Shown: positions 26,901 through 35,194, numbered from the stretch's first letter. The stretch is DNA of 64,000 bases from CAZMSD01 sp964568855 (GCA_964568855.1 CAZMSD010000017.1:9795-73794), one strand, 5' to 3'. Translations and numbers: made by a program. The notes: a model not told the origin generated them from the sequence alone.

Positions 26901-27503
26901 GCCCAGCTCTTTCCCGTAGGCCGAGGATGATCCGGGCTGCCACTCCGCGGAGAACAGCAGCTGGTAGAACTGATCGAAATCGATGCTGCGCCCCCAAGGA
27001 TCATAGGGGTGGATGAAAAAATCCGGATCGTCCCAGTAGATCGTATCACCAAGCTGCGCGTACAGCCGGACCGGGATGTAGGCGACCCGCACCTCGCCGT
27101 AGAACGGAGCCACCTGGTTGGGCTGATAGCCGAAGCTCTCCCTGCCCTGCTCCAGTATTTCGTACAGCAGGTCGCCGTTCTCCGGCGGCTCAGGGTCGGG
27201 AAACTGGATCCCCGAGCGGACGATGGCGCCGCTGCTGTCCCTGGCGGCGTACTGCAGGTCCCGGGGATCGTAATCCACCGGCTGCGCGCCCAGCCTGTCC
27301 CAGTGCCAGTCCTGGTGATCCGGTTCAAGGGGGGCGGGCAACAGGGGACGGAACCACCGGTCGCAGTAGGCCAGGCCCCAGTTTTCCTCCACCACCAGCA
27401 GGCTGTCGCCGTCATCCGTCACGGCCCGGCGTACCGCGGCCGGCGACCATGTGACACAAATGACCGCCAGGACGGCCGTAAGCGCAGTGATCCTGCGAAG
27501 CAT
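23985..27503 (-). CDS. Large secreted protein, M6-peptidase-like N-terminal part without HExxH, beta-propeller-like C-terminal part
   Basis: 1,172-residue exported protein. A signal peptide (LTAVLAVICVTWSPAA) follows the start, with AAGGAG 7 bases upstream of ATG 27503. Residues about 30-450 have the topology of immune-inhibitor-A (M6) peptidases: YCWDLMGMGYRGYANHGDPP then HWPALIGGADRLRLDW match the region after the active site, but no HExxH motif is present where expected (QHLLLQITAQLRQTF). The C-terminal part has FG-GAP-like repeats (LLTGDLDDDGLQDILPLA; LLTGDFLHNGFYDLVMIA) and ends in an Fn3-like domain. There is no T9SS sorting domain. Function unknown; possibly a pseudo-peptidase adhesin. 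Confidence 0.7.
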   Translation of the reverse strand: MLRRITALTAVLAVICVTWSPAAVRRAVTDDGDSLLVVEENWGLAYCDRWFRPLLPAPLEPDHQDWHWDRLGAQPVDYDPRDLQYAARDSSGAIVRSGIQFPDPEPPENGDLLYEILEQGRESFGYQPNQVAPFYGEVRVAYIPVRLYAQLGDTIYWDDPDFFIHPYDPWGRSIDFDQFYQLLFSAEWQPGSSSAYGKELGYSLPQLWGMNQDEPVSECLPDTARCSWYGEYPGWAAGPDGQPWHLNIFDVSDMLTLVLDLEAQGLDLEGRDPHHPVIFLFSGNHFTPEIVAWPHAGMAFANVWASDDGFPVGDALDQVGVGYLQHLLLQITAQLRQTFIQLGYSEGSYCWDLMGMGYRGYANHGDPPLAQQEIHWPALIGGADRLRLDWAQQAVDLSVPGDYLLDGGKVYYTRNPGDYDEFLAFHSWDGTPDAPMQHHEPSLEVGGTGLVFHSHGAYRSWWSGLEYVPEIIRSEYVSQGQGGWPWNEDYAPFPSPGNSELDFSEWASPAAQVPFGWTAGFSVEPQTQSTLLHWDHAPAVAVEVIAQDGIWQREVPLGFASSLPTPLYNLGLPIYAAEVRSEDDRGWIDQDFSISLEGEYGQNESIDVSIPPGSLQLPAHQDALGLVWELDVEFEALDPAAPAFVIPTNDPIIGMRPFGVTVPDVLPGDPSASDAGYLAVARDSEIRVFSDDLTLQWTLSAGGSVRQLLIANVAGNDASEPELVVLTDTRVLVFSLSQHQDPALLPGWPANGSALGPCMVFQDSGISEHGIICYVDGESLVLRRGDGTFVEERMSLPIPSASVPVDLLAYAGGDELGPRFAVTGGSTNEQTLSLFDATGATLLQIDDAEFEGRMIDMAQLLTGDFLHNGFYDLVMIANVEPVALGEPDEQWLMVGTWSATGQAWGHSWVEIGPAAMIGTGPEAMAPLFPDSPWEPVRLAFNVWSLDSQAEDDSSHVFILELSNVNWAENTLQIDIPGGMQRRHLLTGDLDDDGLQDILPLARGRGVEFLRGTDPSFGPWSDGYLVHNSAATDWPLPLMISGELHLGLLENGELVFYNTESTNWPVWSSEMGPGNSGQVGHLANPGLLPPQISISLQNGDPMLTFEPHPPCTAAVIYRSAEPYGEFEAVDEVPWDGSWPLQWIDHWIPEDVARYFYRATVVVDFEGPDGAIFH

Positions 27504-27911
27504 GATTACTCCTTCCCTGGTTATCCCTTACCGCCGCCCGGCGAGTGGAATTGCTCCCCCAGGCGGCCGGTCCAGCGCGCACGCGGCGGAGCGTGACGCG
27601 GAAGACCGGAATGAACGGATACGTTCCTGTGTTACAAAGATTCCCGGCGCCTTTCGTTTCGCCAACTGGCCCGGCCGCCGGCGCGAATGAGGGAACCGCG
27701 CAGGCATGTTCAACTGAATCTGGATATGGTTGAGTCGAGGGTGCCATCAATCTATGATTCCATCCCGATGTTCTCCAGGTCAATTTGATCCGCCCGGAAG
27801 TACCTGCTCCGCGTCCCTCAACTGCTATTCCGAGTCCGCGGCGGGATATGTCGCGGCGCCGATCTTCGAAGGTGCTCCACGCGCAGGGCAGCGTCCGTAT
27901 CCTCCCGGCTA

Positions 27912-27978
27912 CTGCCAGGCGCCTGTCAGTTGCTGTCAGGATGTCCGGTTCTCCGGCGTTCCTGGCAGTGGCTGTCAG
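27912..27978. repeat. Array of CTGNCAG heptamers upstream of the hsp20 sigma-54 promoter
   Basis: Five copies begin at 27912 (CTGCCAG), 27923 and 27933 (CTGTCAG), 27962 (CTGGCAG) and 27972 (CTGTCAG). Distances of 11, 10, 29 and 10 bases keep them nearly in helical phase. They lie about 90-160 bases before the predicted transcription start, where enhancer-binding activators of sigma-54 usually bind. Two more copies occur in the leader (CTGGCAG 28086, CTGACAG 28113). Likely activator sites; the activator is unknown. Confidence 0.5.
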
Positions 27979-28041
27979 GCCGACCGGCCATTCTCCGATC
28001 ACTGACTTCGTTCAGGTCTTTAAAAACAACAACTTCAATTT

Positions 28042-28057
28042 CTGGCACGAGCATTGC
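28042..28057 (+). promoter_or_regulatory. Sigma-54 (RpoN) promoter for hsp20
   Basis: CTGGCACG-AGCA-TTGC matches the -24/-12 consensus YTGGCACGRNNNTTGCW in every fixed position except the final W (C here). Transcription would start near 28069, leaving a leader of about 85 bases before the hsp20 ATG. Confidence 0.72.
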
Positions 28058-28152
28058 CAAAGAATGGCGCAGAGGCCGGGGGACGCTGGCAGAAGCGCGC
28101 AAGGCCTGAAACCTGACAGGATATGCAAGACGATAAAGGAAAGGAAAGTACG

Positions 28153-28575
28153 ATGTTTGTCAACGCAATGGTCCCCGCCGCGCTGAGCCGCGAACTGGCC
28201 CACGCCCGCAGAGTCTTCCGCGCCTACGAGGATTGCGACTGCAATCATTTCAGCGGCCTGATCCGCTCCGAACTGGTGGAAAAGGAGAACGGCTGGGATA
28301 TCCTGCTGGACCTGCCCGGCATGGACAAGGAAGACCTGGAGATCTTCATGGAGAAGGAAGAGCTGGTGGTCAAGGGCGCCCGCAATCGACCCGCCCTGGG
28401 CGAAGGCGAAGAGGTGCAGCACGGCAACCGGCTCTTCGGCAATTTCGAGCGCCGCTACCGCCTGTCGGATGAAATCGATTCGAGCAGGATCTCGGCCGCC
28501 ATGGATCGCGGCGTGCTGAAGATCGAACTGCAGAAGGGCGAGCAGGCGCTGCCGCGGAAGATCGCGATCAACTGA
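28153..28575 (+). CDS. Hsp20/alpha-crystallin family small heat shock protein
   Basis: 140-residue cytosolic ATP-independent chaperone that holds unfolding proteins. The alpha-crystallin domain runs from about residue 35: GWDILLDLPGMDKEDLEIFM, then ELVVKGARNRP, GNFERRYRLSDEID and the closing AAMDRGVLKIELQKGEQALP. The C-terminal IxI/V tail motif appears as RKIAIN. ATG 28153 follows AAAGGAAAGG; the frame opens 10 codons earlier without need. The gene has its own sigma-54 promoter and a strong terminator, so it is a single-gene unit. Confidence 0.92.
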   Translation: MFVNAMVPAALSRELAHARRVFRAYEDCDCNHFSGLIRSELVEKENGWDILLDLPGMDKEDLEIFMEKEELVVKGARNRPALGEGEEVQHGNRLFGNFERRYRLSDEIDSSRISAAMDRGVLKIELQKGEQALPRKIAIN

Positions 28576-28616
28576 TCGAGATCAACCGTTTGGAATGTTT
28601 CCTCCCTGTGGTTGGG

Positions 28617-28646
28617 GCCCCGGGCGATCGCCGTCCGGGGCTTTTT
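28617..28646 (+). terminator. Rho-independent terminator of hsp20
   Basis: GCCCCGG (28617-28623) pairs with CCGGGGC (28635-28641), followed directly by TTTTT (28642-28646). It overlaps the stop codon of the convergent polA gene. There is no T-run in the other direction, so it serves hsp20 only. Confidence 0.88.
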
Positions 28647-31452
28647 ACTTCGCATCACGCCAGTTGGGACCCCAGCCCACGTCCGCCACCAGCGGCACGC
28701 TCAGTTCCACGGCCTGCTCCATCTCGCGGGCGATCAGCGCGGCGTATTCCCCGGCGCGGTTTTCCGGAGCCTCGAAAATCAATTCGTCGTGCACCTGCGA
28801 AATCATCTTCAGGTCGGGCAGGTCGGATGCCATGCGCTTGTCGAGGTTGATCATGGCCGCCTTGATCAGGTCCGCCGCGCTGCCCTGGATCGGCGTGTTG
28901 ACCGCGATGCGCTCGGTGTTCTCGCGCAGGACGCGGTTATCGCTGTTGATGTCCGGCAGGTAGCGGCGGCGGCCGAAGATGTTTCCTACCCAGCCCTTTT
29001 CGCGGGCGCTCTCGACGGTCCGTTCCACGTATTGCTTCACCCCGCTGTAGAGCACGAAGTACTCGTCGATGAACCGCCGCGCCTCCGAAATGCCGATCTC
29101 AAGGTTTCCGGCCAGGGCGTAGGCCCCCATCCCGTAGATCACACCGAAATTGACCACCTTGGCCTGCCGCCGCATCTCCTGTGTCACATCCTCCGGCGCC
29201 TGTCCGAAAATGGCCGCGGCCGTGCGGGAGTGAATGTCCTCGCCTTCGCGGAAGGCGGCGCTGAGAGACTCGTCGCCGGAGATGTGAGCCAGCAGTCGCA
29301 GCTCGATCTGCGAGTAGTCCGCGTCGATCAGCACCTGCCGCGGTCCGCCGGCGACGAAGGCCTCGCGGATGCGCCGCCCCCAGTCGCTGCGCACCGGGAT
29401 GTTCTGCAGGTTGGGATCCGTGCTGCTCAGCCGCCCCGTGGCGGCGATGGTCTGGTTGAAGTTGCTGTGAATGCGCCCGGTGCGAGGATTGACCAGCCGG
29501 GGCAGGGCGTCGGCGTAGGTCCCCTTGAGCTTGGCGAGTTGCCGGTAATCCAGCAGGAACCTGGGCAGCGGTTCGGTGCGGGCGAGCCGCTCCAGTTCGC
29601 GCACGTCCGTCGAGTAGCCGCTCTGGGTTCTCTTGCCCGGTTTCAGCTTGAGCTTCTCGTAGAGAATGTGAGACAACTGCTTGGGCGAGTTGAGGTTGAA
29701 TTCCTCCCCCGCGAGCTGGTGGATGTCCGATTCGAGCAGGTCCAGCCGGGCCTGCAGCTCTCCGGACAGTTTCTCCAGCAGGGAGCAGTCCACCGCCACT
29801 CCCCGCTGCTCCATCCGGCAGAGCACCGCCATCACGGGCAGGTCGATCTCTTCGAGGAGGCGCAACAGCCCGGCTTGATCCAGATCTTTTTTGAGCATCG
29901 GCATCAGCCGGCGCGTCACGTCCGCGTCCTCGCAGGCGTACTCGGCGACCCGCTCGAAGGGCACCTCGGCCATGCTGATCTGCTTGCGACCAGTGCCGAT
30001 CAAGCTGGTGGTGGGGATCTTCACCTCACCCAGGTACTCGAGAGCCAGCGCGTCCAGGTTGTGTTGCCGGCCCGAGGGGCGCAGCGCGTAGCTCGCCAGC
30101 ATGGTGTCGAAAACCACGCCATGCACCCCGATCCCGTATTGCGACAGGACGTTGATGTCGTACTTGCAGTTCTGGCCCGTCTTCGGCCGTCGCGGGTCTT
30201 CGTACCAGGGTTTCAGCGCCCCGAGGACCAGTGCCAGGTCGCCCTCGGCGGCGATCGCCCCGCGAAAATCTTCCTGCTCCGCTTCCTCCGGGAAGAGATC
30301 GCCGGTCCCGGATTCGGCAGCGCCGGGGAAGCGCCCCGGGACGTACCAGGCTTCACCGTCCTTCCAGCTGAAGGAGCAGCCGACGATCCGGCAGGCCAGG
30401 GGATCCAGGCCGGTGGTTTCCAGGTCGAAGGAGCAGACCGGGCAATTCCCCTCGGGGTCGGTCGCCTGGAACAGGTCCTTCACGAAGGCCTCGAATTGTT
30501 CCCGGTCGCGAATCCCGTGATACACGCGTTCCACTTTGGCGCCCTGCTCCGGCGCGGCCGAGTACTCGGCGCCCTCTCCCAACAGGCCCCAGGTCGCCAG
30601 GTCGCGCAGGATGGTCCGGAAATCCAGCTCCTCGAGGCGCTTGACCAGCGGGCGGGCGCCCCAATCGGGAAGCCCGGCCTCCCCGGGACGGAAATCCAGC
30701 GGCACGTCCCGGTCGATGGTCACCAGCCGCTTCGAGAGATAGGCCAGCTCCCGGTTCTCCTCCAGGTGGCGCCGCACCGCCTTCTTGCCCAGTTCTTCGA
30801 GGTTGGCGTACACGCCGTCGAGGTCTCCGAAGCGTGATACCAGGTCGCCCGCCGTTTTCAAGCCCACGCGGGGAACTCCGGGCACGTTGTCCGAGCTGTC
30901 GCCCATCAGCGCCAGCACGTCCACCACCTGCTCCGGGTCCACGCCGAACTTCTCGCGGACGCCCCCGTCGCCCACCAGGTCCAGCTCCCCGCCGCGTTTG
31001 GTGTTGTAGATGAAGACACCGTCGCCCACGATCTGCATCAGGTCCTTGTCCGAGGTCACGATGTAGCACTCCCAGCCCTCGTTCCTGGCGCGCAGGGCGA
31101 AGGTGGCCAAGATGTCGTCCGCCTCCAGGCCCTCCCGCCGGTGAACGGGCAGGCCCGCCAGCTCCAGCAGCTCGTAGAGGATCGGGATCTGCGCCGCCAT
31201 CTCCTCGGGCATGGGCGGGCGGTGCGCCTTGTACTCGGGGTAGATCTCGTGCCGGAAGGTCGGCGCGCCGGTATCGCTGGCGACGACGATCCCAGCCGGC
31301 TCCTCCCGGCGGATGATCCGCAGCATCGTGCGCAGCACGCCGTTGACTCCGCTGATCACCAGGCCGTCTCCCGTGGTCAAGTGACGGCGTTCCATGGCCA
31401 TGTGCGACTTGAAGAAGAGCGACATCAGGTCGATCAGGAACAACTTCGGCAT
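28645..31452 (-). CDS. polA: DNA polymerase I
   Basis: 935-residue repair and Okazaki-fragment polymerase with all three domains. The 5'-3' nuclease comes first (starts MPKLFLIDLMSLFFKSHMAM; LEADDILAT; TSDKDLMQIV; MGDSSDNVPG). The 3'-5' proofreading domain appears intact: SFDLETTGLDPL near 337, KYDINVLSQYGI, YACEDADVT. The polymerase has motif A DADYSQIELR (about 711), motif B KVVNFGVIYGMG (about 767) and motif C QVHDELIFEA (about 884). ATG 31452 is chosen for the family start; ATG 31461 three codons upstream is possible. It lies downstream of a terminator that closes the preceding outer-membrane protein gene. Confidence 0.97.
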   Translation of the reverse strand: MPKLFLIDLMSLFFKSHMAMERRHLTTGDGLVISGVNGVLRTMLRIIRREEPAGIVVASDTGAPTFRHEIYPEYKAHRPPMPEEMAAQIPILYELLELAGLPVHRREGLEADDILATFALRARNEGWECYIVTSDKDLMQIVGDGVFIYNTKRGGELDLVGDGGVREKFGVDPEQVVDVLALMGDSSDNVPGVPRVGLKTAGDLVSRFGDLDGVYANLEELGKKAVRRHLEENRELAYLSKRLVTIDRDVPLDFRPGEAGLPDWGARPLVKRLEELDFRTILRDLATWGLLGEGAEYSAAPEQGAKVERVYHGIRDREQFEAFVKDLFQATDPEGNCPVCSFDLETTGLDPLACRIVGCSFSWKDGEAWYVPGRFPGAAESGTGDLFPEEAEQEDFRGAIAAEGDLALVLGALKPWYEDPRRPKTGQNCKYDINVLSQYGIGVHGVVFDTMLASYALRPSGRQHNLDALALEYLGEVKIPTTSLIGTGRKQISMAEVPFERVAEYACEDADVTRRLMPMLKKDLDQAGLLRLLEEIDLPVMAVLCRMEQRGVAVDCSLLEKLSGELQARLDLLESDIHQLAGEEFNLNSPKQLSHILYEKLKLKPGKRTQSGYSTDVRELERLARTEPLPRFLLDYRQLAKLKGTYADALPRLVNPRTGRIHSNFNQTIAATGRLSSTDPNLQNIPVRSDWGRRIREAFVAGGPRQVLIDADYSQIELRLLAHISGDESLSAAFREGEDIHSRTAAAIFGQAPEDVTQEMRRQAKVVNFGVIYGMGAYALAGNLEIGISEARRFIDEYFVLYSGVKQYVERTVESAREKGWVGNIFGRRRYLPDINSDNRVLRENTERIAVNTPIQGSAADLIKAAMINLDKRMASDLPDLKMISQVHDELIFEAPENRAGEYAALIAREMEQAVELSVPLVADVGWGPNWRDAK

Positions 31453-31467
31453 GTGACACACCCCACG

Positions 31468-31491
31468 AAAAAACGGGGGCGAAGCCCCCGT
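31468..31491 (-). terminator. Rho-independent terminator between the outer-membrane protein gene and polA
   Basis: On the minus strand ACGGGGGC, a TTC loop and GCCCCCGT form a stem that is followed by TTTTTT. It lies 60 bases after the stop of the 31552-32553 gene and just before the polA start, so the two genes are separate units. Confidence 0.88.
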
Positions 31492-31551
31492 GTGACACGT
31501 CTTTGTTGAATCCGGCCGGACGTCCGCCGCCGGATCCGATCAGAACAGCGC

Positions 31552-32553
31552 CTAGAAGCGATATCCCAGGCTGAGGCGGACGAAGCCGCCGGACAGGTCG
31601 TAGTTGATCGCCGAGGGATCCACGCCGATCGAATTGAGCGCGCCGTCGATCCTGTCGTCGAAGGGGATACCCCAGATCTCGTAGATGGCTTCAGTGCGCA
31701 AATGAATGAAGGTGGCGGACACAACGGGCGCCAGGTCGTGGCGCGTATCGGGCACGTTGATGACCTCCCGCTCTTCCATCTCGCCCTCGGGATTGCGCAC
31801 CCTGAGGGTGGTGCTGCCGTCCAGCTCGCCGAAATCGAGCCAGTTGTAGCCCAGGTCCAGGGTCAGGACCATCGGCCCGCGCTCGTGCTCCAGCCCCACG
31901 AACAGGCGGCCGGCGGGAGCCGTTCCATCGTGGGAGGCGTCGATGTCCATGAAGGGCGCCAGCTCGCCGTACTCGGGATCGGTATCAACGAACACAGTCT
32001 GGCCGTAGCTGAAACGGCCCGTGGCATCGAGCCTGCCCATTCCCAGGCCCAGGCCGATGTGCCCGTGCAGCGGCAGGTGGAGGTCCTTCAGGCTGTAGCG
32101 CGCCGTCAGCAGGCTGGTGCTGACCGAAAGGTTCTCGGAATCCCAGAGCACGCCCTCGATATTGCCCACGCTGACGTCGAATTCCCAGATGTTCGAGGCG
32201 CCGCTCGAGCCTTCCATGTACTCCAGACCCACCACCAGCCGGCTGTGCGGCCACGTCAACAGGTCCTTTTCCAGCGTGATACCCAGGTCGCTGCGGTTGA
32301 CCAGGTCGGGCACCTGCAGGTTGGGCGCCCAGTTGAAATCGCTGCCTCCCTGAGCGTCCTCGACCCAGGTTCCGTAGCGGCCGAAGTAGTGGTTCAGATC
32401 GTGGATGGCTCGATTCAGATCGTCGAAGGAGGTCATGTTGTTGATCCCGCCGTGCAGTCGCAGCGAGAATCCCTGCAGGAACGACGACTCCTCCGCCTGA
32501 GCAAAACCGGCAAGCAGGCAGAGGGACAGGCCGAGACGCACCGAACGAATCAT
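31552..32553 (-). CDS. Outer-membrane beta-barrel protein, function unknown
   Basis: 333-residue exported protein with a signal peptide (LGLSLCLLAGFAQA) and an excellent AAGGAGG ribosome site before ATG 32553. The mature part is a series of alternating amphipathic strands with frequent aromatic girdle residues (LVVGLEYMEG, LFVGLEHERGPMVLTLDLGYNW), ending in LSLGYRF with the C-terminal phenylalanine typical of BAM substrates. About 12-14 strands can be imagined. No specific porin or transporter family is recognised. Single-gene unit closed by a strong terminator. Confidence 0.75.
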   Translation of the reverse strand: MIRSVRLGLSLCLLAGFAQAEESSFLQGFSLRLHGGINNMTSFDDLNRAIHDLNHYFGRYGTWVEDAQGGSDFNWAPNLQVPDLVNRSDLGITLEKDLLTWPHSRLVVGLEYMEGSSGASNIWEFDVSVGNIEGVLWDSENLSVSTSLLTARYSLKDLHLPLHGHIGLGLGMGRLDATGRFSYGQTVFVDTDPEYGELAPFMDIDASHDGTAPAGRLFVGLEHERGPMVLTLDLGYNWLDFGELDGSTTLRVRNPEGEMEEREVINVPDTRHDLAPVVSATFIHLRTEAIYEIWGIPFDDRIDGALNSIGVDPSAINYDLSGGFVRLSLGYRF

Positions 32554-32759
32554 GATTCCTCCTTTTGTGCAGTGCAGAAAAAGAAGTTAGGAATGGCCTT
32601 CTGGGCTGTCAAGCAAAGCGCTTCATGCAAATCGAATGCCAGCCGGGAACAAGTCGGCCCCGGATTTCTGGCTGTGGAAAAACAATAAGTTGGGACGCGA
32701 AGGTGCGGAACCACGGTGAGCGGAGGGGTATAATTCCCGGCGGCCGGACCGCAATGCCC

Positions 32760-33821
32760 TCATTGTCCAGACAATTGTCCACGGATCTTGTCGATCATTT
32801 GCTGGTAGATCCCGGCGTAGACAGACTCTTCGAGCACGATGGGCCGGCCCAGGTCGCCGCTTTCACGGATTCGCGGATCCAATGGCAGCTCCGCCAGCAG
32901 CGGAACACCCTGGCGCTCGGCTTCCCTTGCTCCGCCTCCCTGTCCGAAGAGATAATGCCTGGCCTGGCAGCCGTCGCAGATGAAGTAGCTCATGTTCTCC
33001 ACGATACCCAGGATCGGCGCGTTCACCTTGCGGAACATGGTTACAGCCTTGCGGGCGTCGATCAGGGCCATCTCCTGCGGGGTGGTCACCACCACGACCC
33101 CGGCAAGCTGGACGCGCTGAGCGAGCGTGAGCTGGGCGTCGCCGGTTCCCGGTGGCAGGTCCACCACGAGCGTATCCAGCTCCGGCCATTCCACGTCCTG
33201 CATGAGCTGGGTCAGGGCCTGCATGACCATGGGACCGCGCCAGATCATTGCGCTGTCCTCTTCGATCAGGTAGCCGATGGAAATCATGGATACGCCGAAG
33301 TTCTCGATGGGCAGGATCTTGTTGTCGCGCACCAGCGGGCGGCGATTCTCACCCATCACCAGCTGCACGGAGGGACCGTAGATGTCCGCGTCCAGCAGGC
33401 CGACCCGGTCTCCCGTTTTCGCCAGGGCCACGGCGAGATTGGAAGCCACGGCCGACTTCCCCACGCCCCCCTTGCCCGAAGCCACAGCGATCACATGCTT
33501 CGCCTCGGTCAGGAGCTTGGGCAGCTGGTTCGGATCGCCGGCCTGTCCATGCGCGGGTTGAGCCTCGGCCGATTCGTCGCGAACCAGCCTCGTCAGGACC
33601 TCCAGTTTGCCGGGCACGGCATCATTGAGGCTCTCCCGCACCGCCAGGTCCAGTTGCTGCGGCAGCTGAGGATCGCTGGAACTCACTTCCAGGAAGACGT
33701 ACACGCCGTCGTCGCGTATCTCGACGTCCTTCACCATGCCCAAGGAAACCAGGTCGCGGTTCATCCCCGGGTACTTCACCGCCTTGAGCAATTCGAAGAC
33801 GCCTTCCCGCGTGATACTCAT
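32760..33821 (-). CDS. Mrp/NBP35 family ATP-binding iron-sulfur carrier
   Basis: 353-residue cytosolic ApbC-type P-loop protein that carries and transfers Fe-S clusters. An N-terminal DUF59/MIP18-like domain (about 1-85: REGVFELLKAVKYPGMNRDL) is followed by the deviant Walker A SGKGGVGKSAVASNLAVAL, DADIYGPSV, VVDLPPGTGD, and FICDGC, although only one CxxC pair (CDGC) is evident. The start has AAAGGAC upstream. Divergent from the SprT-like gene with a 77-base gap. Confidence 0.93.
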   Translation of the reverse strand: MSITREGVFELLKAVKYPGMNRDLVSLGMVKDVEIRDDGVYVFLEVSSSDPQLPQQLDLAVRESLNDAVPGKLEVLTRLVRDESAEAQPAHGQAGDPNQLPKLLTEAKHVIAVASGKGGVGKSAVASNLAVALAKTGDRVGLLDADIYGPSVQLVMGENRRPLVRDNKILPIENFGVSMISIGYLIEEDSAMIWRGPMVMQALTQLMQDVEWPELDTLVVDLPPGTGDAQLTLAQRVQLAGVVVVTTPQEMALIDARKAVTMFRKVNAPILGIVENMSYFICDGCQARHYLFGQGGGAREAERQGVPLLAELPLDPRIRESGDLGRPIVLEESVYAGIYQQMIDKIRGQLSGQ

Positions 33822-33898
33822 TCCAAGTCCTTTCTCTGGGACCCGGTGCGTTCCGGGCCCATGGTCTCGATCTGCCCGCAGGTATTAGATTAGCAAGC

Positions 33899-34783
33899 AT
33901 GGATGGGGGGCGCAAGCTGCAGCTCGAGCTCGATTTCGGTCACCAGTCTCCGGAGGAGATCCGCCGGGAACGCTGCCGCCGGCTGGAAAGCCTGCTCAGC
34001 CGCGAGGACCGCGTTCTGGCGAGGAAACACCTCGAGCGGCCTCCGATCCTGGACACCTCTCCAAGGAAGAAGCGCATCCCTCGAGTCGGTCGCTCTCCTA
34101 AGGCTGCCCCTTCCCTAGCCCTGCCGGTGCAGGTGCGCTGCCGGCCCAACCTCAGCACCCTGGGCAGCCTGCGCCTGCTGAGTCGTCCGGCCGTCTGCTG
34201 GTCCTTCTCCGTGGCCGAGTCGATCCTGGACCGCGATCCCGAGATGGCGCTGCTCCTGGGCCGCATCCTCCTGCATCGAGTGCGGAAGCAGGCCGTTCCC
34301 GAGGATTGGCGAAGACGTTTCAAGGCCTTTCAGCGAACCTGGGTCACCGGGAAGCGGCCCGGCTTCGCTCCAGCAGCCGTACCTGACTTGCCGCCGGAGG
34401 ACCCGCAGCTGACGGCGCAGCTGGGCGAGGTGGCCCGCCGAGCTTTTCCCACACTGGCGCGCACGAGACTGCCGAGTGTGCGCTGGATGCACAGCAGGGG
34501 ACGCCGCACCCTCGGACGCTACCTGCCGGAACGGGATCTGATCGCAATCCACGGCGCTTTCAGGGCCGGTGAAGTGCCCGCTGTGGTGCTTGACAGCCTG
34601 CTGCATCACGAACTGCTGCACGCCGTGCTCGGGGCGCACCGGCGATCCAGCCGGATCTGCTTTCACCACGCCGAGTTTCGACGCCGCGAGAGGAACTGGC
34701 CGGGTTTCGCGGAATCCGAGGCCTGGCTCGAGCGCCATCTGCCCCGGTTGATGCGCAGCTACCACGGGAACGCACGAACCTGA
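33899..34783 (+). CDS. SprT-like zinc metallopeptidase-domain protein
   Basis: 294-residue protein with LLHHELLHAVLG, an HExxH zinc motif (about residue 240), followed by HHAEFRRRERNWPG, where a downstream histidine in an HxxEF context completes the SprT-type site. The first 70 residues are basic and low complexity, possibly DNA binding. SprT-like proteins include SPRTN, which digests DNA-protein crosslinks; bacterial members are poorly known. There is no signal peptide. No clear ribosome site precedes ATG 33899, which may be near its own transcription start. A weak hairpin without T-run follows at 34787-34811. Confidence 0.65.
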   Translation: MDGGRKLQLELDFGHQSPEEIRRERCRRLESLLSREDRVLARKHLERPPILDTSPRKKRIPRVGRSPKAAPSLALPVQVRCRPNLSTLGSLRLLSRPAVCWSFSVAESILDRDPEMALLLGRILLHRVRKQAVPEDWRRRFKAFQRTWVTGKRPGFAPAAVPDLPPEDPQLTAQLGEVARRAFPTLARTRLPSVRWMHSRGRRTLGRYLPERDLIAIHGAFRAGEVPAVVLDSLLHHELLHAVLGAHRRSSRICFHHAEFRRRERNWPGFAESEAWLERHLPRLMRSYHGNART

Positions 34784-35020
34784 GAAGCTCTGCTCAGATA
34801 TTGAACAGAGCGACCGATGTTGCGCTCTTAGATATCAGCATTATTCCGTACGCGAAGGCATCCTGCGGACGTATCTCGATGATAGGCAAGCAGTTCGCTA
34901 CAACCACGACTCGGCCGGCAACTGGTACACGGTTTGCTGCAATAGAAGGCATTGCCCCCTGAAGCTATCGGCCGCGAACGGTCGTCGGCTTTAGCCCTGA
35001 ACCTGAACCCCGGAGGTCCG

Positions 35021-35152
35021 ATGCGGAAGATCAGCTTGGTCGACACTCTGCGTGCACTGAAACAAAGGAAGATGCTCGGGCTGCATACGGATCTTTGGTT
35101 TTCCAGCCCGCTGTTCTTCCTGTTGCTGTTGCTGTTCGTCAGCATTCTCTAA
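35021..35152 (+). CDS. Small 43-residue membrane protein
   Basis: Short gene with a good ribosome-binding site (CGGAGG 35011-35016) directly before ATG 35021, and its own terminator 43 bases after the stop. The product begins MRKISLVDTLRALKQRK, a basic amphipathic head, and ends with one hydrophobic segment (LWFSSPLFFLLLLLFVSIL). Predicted topology is N-in single-pass inner membrane. No family is recognised; it could be a small regulatory subunit or a type I toxin-like peptide, but no antisense RNA is evident. The combination of ribosome site, hydrophobic pattern and terminator supports a real gene. Confidence 0.55.
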   Translation: MRKISLVDTLRALKQRKMLGLHTDLWFSSPLFFLLLLLFVSIL

Positions 35153-35164
35153 ACGAAATGGCCG

Positions 35165-35180
35165 GCAGGACCGGTCCTGC
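35165..35180. repeat. Perfect 16-base palindrome
   Basis: GCAGGACC followed directly by GGTCCTGC, 12 bases after the small membrane protein gene and just before its terminator. Could be a protein-binding site or part of a longer RNA structure with the terminator. Confidence 0.5.
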
Positions 35181-35194
35181 GAGATACAAGCGAA

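Larger units (their letters stand above)
27504..28152. other. 649-base intergenic regulatory region
   Basis: Non-coding stretch between the large secreted protein gene (leftward) and hsp20 (rightward). The right third holds a cluster of CTGNCAG heptamers and a sigma-54 promoter, listed separately. An AT-rich tract at about 28012-28040 separates them, as expected for a bend between activator sites and a sigma-54 promoter. I see no convincing gene in the left part. Confidence 0.6.

Noticed and set aside
27504..27900. Short open frames in the intergenic region before hsp20
   Set aside because: No ribosome site or protein-like pattern in any of them.
34787..34811. Hairpin after the SprT-like gene (GCTCTG/CAGAGC)
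   Set aside because: One mismatch, no T-run; kept only as a remark, not a terminator.
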